Of a DNA stretch of 34,645 bases, positions 8,901 to 18,902 are shown piece after piece. The stretch is taken from positions 459,803-494,447 of the forward strand of contig WELB01000104.1 of NCBI GenBank assembly GCA_009602725.1, read 5' to 3'. A program made the translations under genes and the position numbers. Source of the stretch: Spirogloea muscicola. Taxonomy: Eukaryota; Streptophyta; Zygnematophyceae; Spirogloeales; Spirogloeaceae. The stretch's first letter is position 1; every line of letters starts with the position of its first letter. A model generated the notes under the pieces. That model did not search any database. It was not told the DNA's origin and saw nothing but the letters and a program-made list of their open reading frames with translations.

Positions 8901-11429
8901 AGTTGAGCTACCGAGCAAACAGCGCTTGTTTAGGATTTACTGTGACATTGATGTTCAAAGCTCACTTGAGCTCTGTTTTGCCGTACTGAATGACCATGGG
9001 TTATGCTTATGCCCATTCTGCCCTATGTGTGTGCAGCTCTTTCCCTTTTATACAGCCTTTGTCCAAGATTTGATTCGGGACATGAGTCCCATCAATAAGT
9101 TCCTCATGTATGCTACTGTCGTCAGTCTGAAGGTACAAGACTCAGCTATCAGACCTCACCTCTAACTTAATGCCGGCTCCTTTGCGTGGATGTTAGCATG
9201 ATCAGCTGTGCTCTTGAGCACAATTCCTTGCATGCAATTATCAAGAGGAGCTTCATGTGAGTACCTACTGGGATTCTGCATCATTTAATGCAGCATGCGT
9301 GTATTCTCACACTCCTAGTGCTGCTGCTGTCAATGCAGTTTGTACCTCTATGGCTACGAATGCGGATATTTTGGTTCACACGTGGTCCTTTTGGCCTTTT
9401 GCAAGTGGTTGCTGGTGAAACGCAAGCAGTCCATGAGAGGACCTTGGCCCGGATTTACATTGACAAGGTCATTGATGTCCAAGGCCAGGTCAGATGCTGA
9501 GCTAAGTTTCTTTGCGAGCTTCTTTAGCGTCGTTAAATCATCTCACTGGCGTCGCAATGACTTTCTCACTTGCTGAGTAGCGGCACTCCTGCAGAGGGCT
9601 TGACACAGAGCGGCACTTTGCCGCTGGCTTCCAGAGCATGTAGGCTTGCTGGCTGGGCAGATTATCCTTCTATATCTGCACTTGTTGCAAAGGCGTGTTG
9701 ACTGATATAAGTAAGATGTCTCAATCGCAGTCAGATATTGTCATCATGGGGCCAACTTGCATTGGTCCTTACACAAAGGACATGTACCTGAACCCTTTGC
9801 TGGTAAGCTGCTTGTTTCTTTACCTCCTTGACCCACACAATGGTGCGTGTTTCGGAGCAAGTGGCATCACTCTTACGGTTTGTTAGTGCGAGGGGTTTAA
9901 TGAGACATCTCTTCTATCATGTAATATAAATAGAAGAGACCCAAGGATCTCTTCTACACCATCTACTAGTCAATCAAAGGGAGTTGTCTTGCCCTTCTGG
10001 TTTTCAACACCACTCTGTGCCTGCTGTAAGGTCTCTGATACATGTTTTAACTGCTTACATGCAGGTTAACACCTACGCGTTGGGCTACTACTACAACATG
10101 TATTCTTCCTCTTGATCTTGTAACAAATTTGTCCACAAAAGCAATAGCTCATAGAAATAGCACTATATCGGCTTGAGCAATAAAGCATGCTCACACTTGA
10201 TACAGGTACATCGATGGTGTGCCACTCCTGAAGGAAGGTGGCTGCCTGGTCTGTTGAGCTCTAGCCTCCTCCTGTCTGGCCTATTTCATCGTTTCAAAAG
10301 CACAAGAAGCTCCAGAGTAGTCTTGCGGTCTCGACTAGGGTCTCCCTCACATGGTACGTGCTCACGCAAGCCAGCACTTGGCTAGGGAGAGATATTAGAA
10401 GATGACTTCATTGAAGTGATCGTGCAGATTGTGGTGAATGAGATGCACTACAAGTGGTCCTCCCCTGGCCATGATTCATACCACAAAATGTTTGAGGAGG
10501 TCATCAAGATAGCTCCTGGACTTGATGAATTTGAGGTAGAATTCTCTTTTCCGCCGCTACTTTCAGTTGACTGTGGACTTACGCATACCCGTTTTGTACT
10601 TCGCAGCTCTCACGACAAATTGGAAGGCTTTTTGCCAGTCTGCACCTGTGAATAGTAGTAACGCAGTTCAGTTGCTATTTGTTACAGGTAGTCTGCCATT
10701 TTCCACTTTCTTAAACAGGTGCTATTTGAATACGCCTGCAGGTCTATCAAGAAGAGTACGTGAACAGCAAGGAGCTGAATGACATATACAGGGCTGGCAA
10801 GGGGCCTGCTGGTGTGCATGGTTTCTACATGTACACTTGGGCCGCTCATGGGATGGACAAGGTAGCGATAGCCATAGCCATAGCCAAGGATCACCTCACT
10901 TGAGGCTAATGGGCACTGCCAATTTATTTTCCATGCCTGCTGAATAGCGCTGTACTTATGAAGGCCTCCTGTGTCCATCAGCGTGACATATGATACGTTG
11001 CTCTTTGGCGTCTTTGCCATCTGGGCTGCAGATTGGCAAGGTATTTGTCGTTGGAGCCACAGACCCTCGGGGGCCAGAGATACTGCGGTGGCAGACTTGC
11101 CCCTCAGTCATTGACGCTGTGAAAATGGTATGCTTCCACTTATTTGTCATGCTTGACTACAAAGTCTTCGGCTTGCTTAGCTGGACTAGTGCTAAGCAGA
11201 TTATGCTTCTCGCTTTTTCTGATTTTTCTGTGTCTTGTGCTTACAAAAAGGACTTATACTGCATAGTACTTCACGCATTTGTGATCTCTTTCAGGCACGA
11301 GAATTTCTCAACAAGGAGGATGCAACAGTCAGCTACTTCCGCTGCCCTCCTGTTGGTTACTTGAGGGTGCATAAGGATAGCAAAGAGAACGCCCCCGAGG
11401 CAACTTCAAACACCGCTACCTCCTCGTAA
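5911..11429 (+). CDS. LarA-superfamily (lactate racemase-like, DUF2088) protein, probable plastid form
   Basis: The family comprises nickel-pincer-nucleotide 2-hydroxyacid racemases and epimerases; the substrate here is unknown. Exons: 5911-6041; possibly 6085-6169; 6907-7020; 7154-7252; 7626-7843; 8131-8206; 8327-8422; 8631-8798; 9037-9132; 9339-9488; 9731-9802; 10065-10099; 10206-10248; 10428-10535; 10742-10861; 11032-11127; 11295-11429. All junctions from 6907 on are GT-AG and in frame, giving about 585 residues. Exon 1 starts MAAAAVVVPPPPP with an Arg-rich stretch, like a transit peptide. Family signatures are MAFDDVSIPLPPMRRPD, ALHR (about H108 of Lactiplantibacillus LarA), MDGGYKSYATGL (K matching NPN-linked K184) and LQHNHD (last H matching H200). 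The position matching H174 reads V or N. The link from exon 1 to 6907 is off by one base unless exon 6085-6169 is real. The end is TAA at 11427-11429. The fold call is strong; localisation is inferred. Confidence 0.87.
7989..8078 (+). repeat. 45-bp tandem duplication in an intron
   Basis: Two adjacent, nearly identical 45-base units start at 7989 and 8034. Both read CTGCCAATATGCAATGCATC onward and differ at one base (gcatgg versus gcgtgg). They lie in the LarA-like intron between exons 7626-7843 and 8131-8206 and do not touch splice sites. Confidence 0.9.
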
Positions 11430-12085
11430 ACAGCCAACTAGGCTATGCGAAACTGAACTAGCGACGAGTAGCACTAGGAAAAATCCCGATTTTTTGGTTG
11501 CCTTGACACCACTTTATATGGCCCTATGGACATTTTCTATTGCCGATGTAGCCTTTCAGTACGGTGGGAAAATGAAGAGATAGCACTTGTGTTGAAATCA
11601 AAGTTGCTCAGCCCTCAAACTTTTCAGGGGCAGCTTCACAGTGCCATTGACTAACAAGTCCAATTTGTTGGTTTGGTGCTAAACAGGTGGATAGCACCTG
11701 ACAGAATAGAGGTATTGCTGTGAACAAAACCGCGTATATGACATTAAGATGTGACCATGTCAACTATGGCCTATAGTATTGACAGAGCGTAGGGTGTCTA
11801 TGCTGCAAGCACAGGTCTAAGAGGATGATGTGGATGTTGAAAGCGAGGCTTCGTTCTGATGTGCAACGAGGATCCATCAGACCAACCAGCAGGAAAGCAC
11901 ATGCCCTCACGCACCCTGCACCTAGCCCCTGTATGTGTAGTATGAGACCGAGGATGAAAGCGAGCATGCAACAGTGGCATGCCAAGTTCTGGGAAGGACA
12001 GGTTGTAATGAATCATCGCTTCGCTTAAGCAGAGGCGACCACCTCAGCCATGGAGCTTGCTGGCGGTGGTCACGCTGAACTGTAG
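11430..12085. other. 3' flank between convergent genes, no gene seen
   Basis: The stretch follows the LarA-like stop and precedes the weakly predicted minus-strand gene. It contains short unrelated open frames only. A TGTAA occurs near 12005 on the plus strand, rather far for the LarA-like transcript. Confidence 0.4.
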
Positions 12086-13003
12086 TCAAATATCAATGAT
12101 GGGCTCTTCTGCGTTTGCGCAGGTTCCAATGAACACGCCCTCAGCATAAGCAGAGGCGGGGCTGACTGCCGCAGCCACAGCACTGACTGACCCTGGTAAG
12201 GTCCAAAGTCAGGTCATGTGTCAGTCACAGCGGCCTTGTGCGCTGCTCTGCGGCACCATGGGACATGGTAGGAGATAGCCATTTCATAAGCACTCTGCAA
12301 GCTTTACTTATGGCATTTCTCAAGACGTGAGCTGTAGCACGGCGTTGCGACTGCGGGCACGCACCGCAGAGAAACGACTTATTGCCGGTGGGAGCGCAGC
12401 ACTGGTGGGCAACGCGAGCCTCCTCGAAGTGTTGGAACAGGCCGTAGCTCACGTCTTCCTGACCCGGGCTGCACCTCCAGCACACACGCGGGCCTGTGAG
12501 GGGCGGGGAAAGGGCATCTTCCCACCTCGCCAGCGTAAGCACTGGCGACAACGATGTGCGTCTTCGTGCACGCCAATACGGCAAATAATGAGCTCAGCGA
12601 CTGCTGGCTACTTGCGCGTCCAGTCCCAATTCTTCTCTGCGTTGCGCTGAATGCCCGGCACTGAGCCTGCTCTGGCATCATGGTGACACGGCCGCCGCTC
12701 CAGCCGGTGGCCGAGCGAGGGAGCTCCCGCGTTGGCACTCCGGGGCTTTGCCGTGCACCTGTGGCTGCGCAGCTCGAGGTGGACGACTCGGTGCTCCAGC
12801 CAGGACACCCTCGGCGGGGCAGCGGGCGCCTCGCTCGAGGCCCCCGCCTCCCCTGCCATGGTGGGAGCCTCGCCCGCCGCCCGTGCACGCACCACCACCA
12901 ATTGACGGCCGCGCGTTCCGCCGCTGCGGCCGCCGCCGCCGCCGCCGCCTACCGCCGCGACCGCGCGCGCGCAACTTGCCGCCGCCGCCGCCGCCGCCGC
13001 CAT
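12086..13003 (-). CDS. Hypothetical gene with transit-peptide-like first exon (low confidence)
   Basis: On the minus strand an ATG at 13003-13001 opens an Ala-run N-terminus with Gly/Arg-rich and LVVVRARAAGEA segments. It continues to a possible donor after 12759 (CACAG, then GTGCAC). A second stretch on the same strand (about 12195 down to the TGA at 12086-12088) reads AAAVSPASAYAEGVFIGTC and ends EEPIIDI. This resembles coding sequence with an Ala-rich, AxA-like segment. I could not join the two with matching phases, and the exons between are not resolved. No family was recognised. The N-terminal style matches the plastid-targeted genes around it. It may be one small gene, two fragments, or chance open sequence in a GC-rich region. 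Confidence 0.3.
12925..13003. repeat. GCC/CGC trinucleotide run
   Basis: Nearly uninterrupted CCG/GCC triplets surround the putative minus-strand start codon at 13003. They encode Ala and Gly runs on that strand and Pro/Arg runs on the other. Confidence 0.75.
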
Positions 13004-13430
13004 GGAGTCTTTGGCAGCGAGGCGCCCGCTTGCCTCTGACCGCTCAGCGTCGCCGGGGCGCCCACAAAGGAAGACGAAAGCCCACAAAAGCTTCTGCCTT
13101 CCTGACGTACCACTCCAGCCTGCACTCGCGCTGTTACCTTCACCCCCCTTAGCATAGGGCTTTGCTTTACCCAGATTGGCACTCGTCAAGGCTTGAGCAG
13201 TCTACTGGCTTGTACATGGCCTGCCTGTCGAGTAATGAGCATCGCGCGCCTTCATGAACACCTGTATGCATCTGGCTGGCTCGTACAGCCGCTCTTTTAA
13301 CATCAGCAGCCGCATTCTTGTGCTGCCTTCTCGTTGGGGAACGAAAGAATGAGAAGCAGCGGTGGATTGGCGGAGCAGGAACAGAGGAGGGAGGTGAAAG
13401 GCCCCTCCCCCTCGTTCTCGGGCGAGGAGG
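13004..13430. other. Intergenic stretch, no gene seen
   Basis: This lies upstream of the putative minus-strand gene. No conserved coding signal was seen on either strand. The open frames here run into the G homopolymer and the N at about 13457 and are not credible. Confidence 0.4.
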
Positions 13431-13471
13431 GAGGGGGGGGGGGGGGGGGGAAAAATNGGGGGGGGGGGGGT
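13431..13471. repeat. G homopolymers with embedded N (assembly weak point)
   Basis: Two long G runs are separated by a short A-rich string containing one N (about 13457). Runs of this type are poorly read by most platforms. The N indicates an ambiguous base or a join. Confidence 0.9.
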
Positions 13472-13618
13472 GAAAATATCCCCGCCACGTCGGATCCACG
13501 TCGGACGCGCTGACCGGGCGTCGCGGGCCCGCGCCCACGTGTACAACTCCACGTGGCGGGCATGCAGCGTGCCCGCCGACTGGCCACATCTGAGCCCCCA
13601 GTTGGACCGGGCCCTGGT

Positions 13619-13662
13619 TCGACCCTAACCCTACACCTAACCCTAAACCTAACCCTACTCCC
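13619..13662 (+). repeat. Interstitial telomere-like repeats (CCCTAA/CCCTAAA type)
   Basis: About six degenerate copies of CCCTAA, CCCTAAA and ACACCTAA follow one another, ending before CTCCCCACCCC. On the complementary strand they read TTAGGG and TTTAGGG. TTTAGGG is the plant and Chlorella-type telomere repeat. The tract is internal, lies between genes, and sits about 150 bases from an N-containing G run. Confidence 0.85.
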
Positions 13663-13669
13663 CACCCCA

Positions 13670-14230
13670 GCCCCAAGCCGGACATGCCCAACCCTGCACT
13701 TTTTCTCCTGGATGCGATGGCCCTCCTTGACCTCAAGCTTACTCAAAACCCAAAGCCATCAGCAGCCTTCTCCTCAACACAAGGTCAAGAGCCTCATTGC
13801 TGCTTGCTCAATCGGGACGAGTGGCAGCACCGTGCTGACTACGCAGCAGTAGGGAAAATCAGTAACGAGGAGTACTGATTTTCCCTGCACTCACATTTTA
13901 TCACATTTTACTGGCCCCGTCGTTTATGAGTGGCTGCATGCATATTTACTGCATGCGAACCGCCAAACCCAACACCCAGTCCTGATCGTGAGCAGGGGTG
14001 GCTGCAGATAACGACGACTCAGTTGAGAGGCTGCTCAACTCTGGGCCAGCTCGATTATCTGCCCCCACCCTCCCTGGGAGTCTGCAAATGCAATGTCATG
14101 TCACGACAAGGCATCTCACGAGCACAGCGCGATTTGACACCTACTCCATCAGATTGACCCTTCTACTCCACCCAAAAGTGCTTCCCTTTCAATAAGCTGC
14201 CAGTATCACCACCCTGCATTGGTCAATGCG
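13670..14230. other. Intergenic stretch downstream of the TPR gene
   Basis: This stretch is outside any recognised gene. It contains the perfect hairpin at 13852-13885 and a short direct repeat of CACATTTTA at about 13890-13910. Open frames are short and unrecognised. Confidence 0.4.
13852..13885. repeat. Perfect 13-bp inverted repeat
   Basis: GGGAAAATCAGTA (13852-13864) and its complement TACTGATTTTCCC (13873-13885) flank an 8-base loop. It lies between the telomere-like tract and the 3' end of the TPR gene. It may be a structural element or a small MITE remnant. Confidence 0.85.
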
Positions 14231-15897
14231 TCACGCAGGTGCAGATCTCAAGCTCAGGAAGTCGCTCATGCGCTGGGCCATGACGGGAGGCCACCTACGA
14301 ATCCTGCGTAACCAGTCCTGGTCTTTGTACTTGGCGCATCCATCAAACAGCTGACCAGAGTTGATGTTGTCGCATGCGAATTGCCACTCCTGCTCCGCCA
14401 AGTTCTCCCTGCCCTTCTTGAGAAGACACGAGCGCAGAGCTAACCTCAGGCTCTTTGCTGGCCTCAAGCTAGTTGACCGGCGACGCAAGATAGCCGCGAG
14501 CAATGCAGTCAATGCAGCTTTAATTTGCATCTTGCAATGCCATGCTGACCTGAGACCAGTAGAGGGCTGCCAGCGCTGCGCGCATGTCAATGCTCCCGGG
14601 GGCACGGCGAGCAACAGCCGCCAGAGCTTTCATGCCCTCTGCTTCCTGCCCGAGCTGCATGCAGCGGGAGACCAGGCGCCCATGATGTGGGCAGTCAGGC
14701 CATGACAAGCCGTTCTCTGAATTGGAAAAGTCTTTGTAGCAAGACCGAATCTTGATCTACTGATCCATTTATCTAAAGGAGAAGGGGCACATGAGCTGCT
14801 ATAGGCCACACTTGCACTCGAACGAGGGCAGCGTTTGCAGCAGCGTAAATGGCACCATCCAGCTCCCGGGCGCGTTGGAACTCCTGCGGTCATTGAGAGC
14901 AGAGGGCCTGCCTGGGTGACTGCCTGCCATGGGCCCCGTTGAACACCAGATGCTTTATGTAGTATCAAGATGTGGCGACCGTGCCTCAGCTAATTTCAAT
15001 TTTCGCATCCCCAAGGGACTCCCTCATGGGCACATGAACCTGTGCACTGTCGTCATAGTCGCGCAGCGCCTCCTCATAGCGGCCAATTGAGGCAAACGCA
15101 TTCCCCCGGCTGTTCCTGATGTATGGCTCATCCTGTCCCGTTGCCTCCTTGCCCAGCCGCAGCGCCGTCGTGTAGTCCCGCACTGCGCTGTCCCAGTCTG
15201 CCAAGCCCTCATACGCCAGCGCGCGGCTGGCATACGCTCGGTAGTTGTCGGGCTTTCTGTCGCCGTCGAGGAGCAGCATTGTTGGTTTGAATTGTGCAGC
15301 ATAACAGCACGAGCCAGCATCATCTGACTTGCGAAGCTTGACAAGGTGGCAGCGATTGCAGGCCTGAGAGGACGGGAGCTGACCTCCTCAGGACCTCATT
15401 AAAGTCGTCCAGAGCGTCGGGGAACCTCTTGGCGTCCACGCGTACCTGGAAGGAGCGAAGCGCGACCTCAAGTACACCACGGTGGCAACGGAGCACAACT
15501 GAGAGAGCCTCCTGCTTCGATTTACACACACGGTCTGCACTTGGCAAGCAAAAGCAGACTGACTTGCCAATCCTCTACTGCCCAACAATGCACTATCGGC
15601 TTAACCAGCTGTTGAAGCAGGCTCCCACAGACATGACGGTGGAGACCTCTGATGCAGTTTGCGGCAAATCCGCAACTACCTCTGGACGGCGCTGTACCTG
15701 CCCGCGAGCCTCCAGCCACTGCGCGTGGCCAGGGTCCAAGGCCACAATGCTGTCGAAGGCCGTGCAGGCGGCGCCGAGGTCCCGAAAGCGCTCGGGGTTG
15801 CGCGGGTCCAGCCCCCGCTCCCACGCCGCCGTGGCGGCATCGAGCAGCAGGGAGATGCGCAGCGCGTCCCTGAGCAGCAGCGCCAACCAAGCCGCAG
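14231..15897 (-). CDS. Tetratricopeptide-repeat (TPR) protein (5' end unresolved)
   Basis: Minus-strand exons are 15897-15698, 15445-15384, 15256-15040, 14883-14812, 14714-14550 and 14416-14231 (TGA at 14233-14231). All five internal junctions keep frame, giving about 300 residues; donors are GT, and two acceptors are GAG and AAG. The TPR-like helical pairs include FRDLGAACTAFDSIVALDP, RFPDALDDFNEVLRR, YRAYASRALAYEGLADWDSA, IRNSRGNAFASIGRYEEALR and FQRARELDGAIYAAANAALV. The tail has KYKDQDWLRRIRRWPPVMAQ. TPR proteins are scaffolds for protein assembly. The architecture resembles plant/algal plastid TPR proteins, but I assign no specific one. Upstream of 15897 the frame hits a stop and the sequence enters Ala/Pro-rich GC-rich DNA and the N gap, so the N-terminus and any transit peptide are missing. 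It is divergent from the membrane-protein gene across the gap. Confidence 0.75.
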
Positions 15898-16117
15898 CTC
15901 AGCTGGGCGCCCCTGGCGCTGCACTCGGGCAAGGCGGCCATGGCGACGCTGTCAGTCTCCTCTATCCTATGAGTAGCGCATCCAATGCTCAGCCGCGGCT
16001 CTGGGAAAGCTGTGGCAGCGGCCTCACTCAGTGGAGTAAGGAGCCTCGGCGGGGGCGGCGGCGGCGGCGGCGGCGGCAGCCGCTGGTGGTGGCCGCGCCG
16101 CTCCGAGCAGGGCGGCG

Positions 16118-16840
16118 NNNNNNNNNNNNNNNNNNNNNNNNNNNNNNNNNNNNNNNNNNNNNNNNNNNNNNNNNNNNNNNNNNNNNNNNNNNNNNNNNNN
16201 NNNNNNNNNNNNNNNNNNNNNNNNNNNNNNNNNNNNNNNNNNNNNNNNNNNNNNNNNNNNNNNNNNNNNNNNNNNNNNNNNNNNNNNNNNNNNNNNNNNN
16301 NNNNNNNNNNNNNNNNNNNNNNNNNNNNNNNNNNNNNNNNNNNNNNNNNNNNNNNNNNNNNNNNNNNNNNNNNNNNNNNNNNNNNNNNNNNNNNNNNNNN
16401 NNNNNNNNNNNNNNNNNNNNNNNNNNNNNNNNNNNNNNNNNNNNNNNNNNNNNNNNNNNNNNNNNNNNNNNNNNNNNNNNNNNNNNNNNNNNNNNNNNNN
16501 NNNNNNNNNNNNNNNNNNNNNNNNNNNNNNNNNNNNNNNNNNNNNNNNNNNNNNNNNNNNNNNNNNNNNNNNNNNNNNNNNNNNNNNNNNNNNNNNNNNN
16601 NNNNNNNNNNNNNNNNNNNNNNNNNNNNNNNNNNNNNNNNNNNNNNNNNNNNNNNNNNNNNNNNNNNNNNNNNNNNNNNNNNNNNNNNNNNNNNNNNNNN
16701 NNNNNNNNNNNNNNNNNNNNNNNNNNNNNNNNNNNNNNNNNNNNNNNNNNNNNNNNNNNNNNNNNNNNNNNNNNNNNNNNNNNNNNNNNNNNNNNNNNNN
16801 NNNNNNNNNNNNNNNNNNNNNNNNNNNNNNNNNNNNNNNN
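16118..16840. other. Assembly gap (723 Ns)
   Basis: The unresolved bases are flanked on both sides by GGC/GCG-rich sequence. The gap probably hides the first exons of two divergent genes and their shared promoter. The N-run length may be an estimate. Long open frames drawn through it are artefacts. Confidence 0.97.
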
Positions 16841-18802
16841 GGCGGTCGCGGCGAGCCCGGCGGCGCTGGCGGTGACGGCGGCGGCGGCGGCGGCGCCGTC
16901 TACCGGCGGAGGGCGCGGCGACGGGAGACCATGGAAAGCGACGCTGCTGGAAGCCTCCGGGCTGGCTTCTGGGAGCCGTACTTCGTCGTCGCCGGTGGCC
17001 GTGACTGCGGCGGCGCCGACTTCTGCGACGAGCTGCCAGAGGCTGTGGAGCTTGAGTGGGGGCGTCGCAGCGACAATGGCGGCAGCGATGACTTGGGACA
17101 TGAGCATCGTCAGGGTCAATGGGCAAGCGAGACCGGCCGCGCCGACTACGACCACAAGAGGGACAATGTCAGCGAGCTTGAGGACGAGGAGGACACCACA
17201 GACGAGGAGGACGAAGGGGACAGGCGACGCGGTGGTCGGTGGAGCGGCACGAGAAGAACGGGTGAAGACATCGGCGGCACCGCTCAGGAGGAGGTGGGGT
17301 GCCCCTGCATTGCTCCTGCCCTCAGCACTGACGGCGCAGGGAGGCCCTGTGGGCCGCTGCCGTTCCTGCCTTGCTGCTGCCAGAGCAAGCTCGCGGGCGC
17401 GCCAATGTAGGCGCGGCCTCGCTGATGTCTTGCAGCACACAGGATGCACTTGCCTCCTAGGGGCCAAATTCACGGCTGCATGATGATCTGCCAACCAGCT
17501 CCATGCTTGTCAATTGATGGTTGGCTAGTGTGCACAAGCGCGCCGCAGGCCAGCGTCTCCAGGATAGCATTTGCTAGGGCCAGCGCTTTGCGCACAGGCA
17601 AATTTTAGTGTAGTCAGATAGCTCATTGTTGTGGGCCTGCCGCTTCAGGAGGAGGAGCTGCTGTGGGGCGAGACAGGCCTGCGCGCCCTGCTACTGGCGG
17701 CGCTCGCCTGGCTGCAACGCAGCACCACGTTTCTCGGCAGGGCCTTCAGCGACATGCTCCCAGATGTCATGCCCGACGGCGTGGTCAGCTTCCTTCCCCG
17801 TTCCCTCATGGCCAACAGTAAGTCAAAGGCTTCCACTGTGGCCACCTGGGGCCATGACAACGGTGACGGCTGCAATTCAAGTGCCTGGCAGCCCATGGCT
17901 TTGCCCCTAACTCTCAAAAGTGAGCCCTCATCAGGTGTCCAGCGCCGTGAAGGGCGGTGCAATCCTCTGTGCGCTGTGGCTCGCCAAGGTCTTCTTCGAG
18001 GTTGGCTGCTCATTCTGCTCAAGCCCCGGCCACCTCACACCACACCACCTCGCAGCTCATCTTCTCTTGCCTTCCTTGCAATGCCATTCCTAGCATATAA
18101 ATTTATTGCCTGCATTGCAAATTCATTTCTAGCATGTGATACCGCCCAACCACACTCTCCCCCCCTTCTCCACACTCTGACCTGGATGCTCTTCACGCAG
18201 ATTACATATACCATAGGGACGTATGCCCTGCTTGCAGTGCTGGTCATCCGTATCGGGTGGGCACTGACAAACTACATCAGCTTGAAGCTGGAGGATGGCT
18301 CCACTAACAGCCCTCGGCCTCGTGGCACTCACAGCAAGGGCCCATGGCATGGGTCGCGGTCATCGGCGACAGAGGTGCCCCGTGCTGCGCCGAGGCCATG
18401 GGATGGCTGGCTGCAGCAAAGCCTGGCCCAGGGGGAGCGCAGCCTGCAACAAGGCCTGCAATACCTTGGGAACATGGAGGACGTTGGCGTCTCTTTGCCA
18501 TTTTCTTCGAACGCTCAGCCATGTCGGCCGAACAGGCGAAGGCGTCGCCAGCCGCCAGCGCCGCCAGGTCCGCCACCAGGGTCAAGCTGGAGGACATCAT
18601 TTGGCACCGACTGGCTGTGATGGCGCAGCCCGCGCACATTGCAGCCAGAGGCAGCAAGTCTTCAGTGTCAAAGGACGTGCTCCAAGCAGCAAACCTAAAT
18701 CTTGCACCCTTGGTCCAGGCTTTGCAGCGTCAACTTGGCGCGTCAGCCCAGCCACTGCTGCATGCCGTCTCCATTGGTTGTCCTGCTCTGGGCTTCCACT
18801 GA
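16841..18802 (+). CDS. Unrecognised membrane protein, 5' end in gap, frameshifted in assembly
   Basis: Likely exons are: up to about 17293 (Gly/Arg-rich, then RAGFWEPYFVVAGG and a strongly acidic stretch, ELEDEEDTTDEEDEGD); 17649-17817; about 17942-18000; and 18201-18802. Exon 2 has EEELLWGETGLRALLLAALA, SDMLPDVMPDGVV and FLPRSLMAN. Exon 3 has KGGAILCALWLAKVFFE and exon 4 ITYTIGTYALLAVLVIRIGW. These give two or three hydrophobic, membrane-like segments. Two one-base problems occur. Exons 2 and 3 do not join in frame canonically. Exon 4 changes frame near 18494-18496, where one extra T would link GNMEDVG to AIFFERSAMSAEQAKAS and KLEDIIWHRLAVMAQ. The stop is then TGA 18800-18802. I recognise no family. 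Neighbours suggest a plastid protein, but that is inference only. Confidence 0.6.
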
Positions 18803-18863
18803 AGCTGTAACACCGCAGGCCTACCGCTTGGAGGTTATTTGGCAACTGCTGGCTGCCATTTAC

Positions 18864-18868
18864 TGTAA
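18864..18868 (+). other. Putative TGTAA polyadenylation signal
   Basis: This is the green-algal TGTAA motif, 62 bases after the membrane-protein stop codon. Another copy lies at 18806-18810. The position is suitable but the motif is short. Confidence 0.35.
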
Positions 18869-18902
18869 GGAATTGGGGTGCTAGCAATGACATGGAAGGT
18901 TC

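Noticed and set aside
15429-17494. Long open frames on both strands through the N gap
   Set aside because: The middle is all N, so length is meaningless. Only the flanking exons with phase and composition support were used.
17818-17942. True GT...CA non-canonical intron class
   Set aside because: Most introns in the LarA-like, TPR and Ca2+-ATPase genes are GT-AG and in frame, and three other frame breaks sit at homopolymers. Assembly indels are the simpler explanation, kept open as a finding only.
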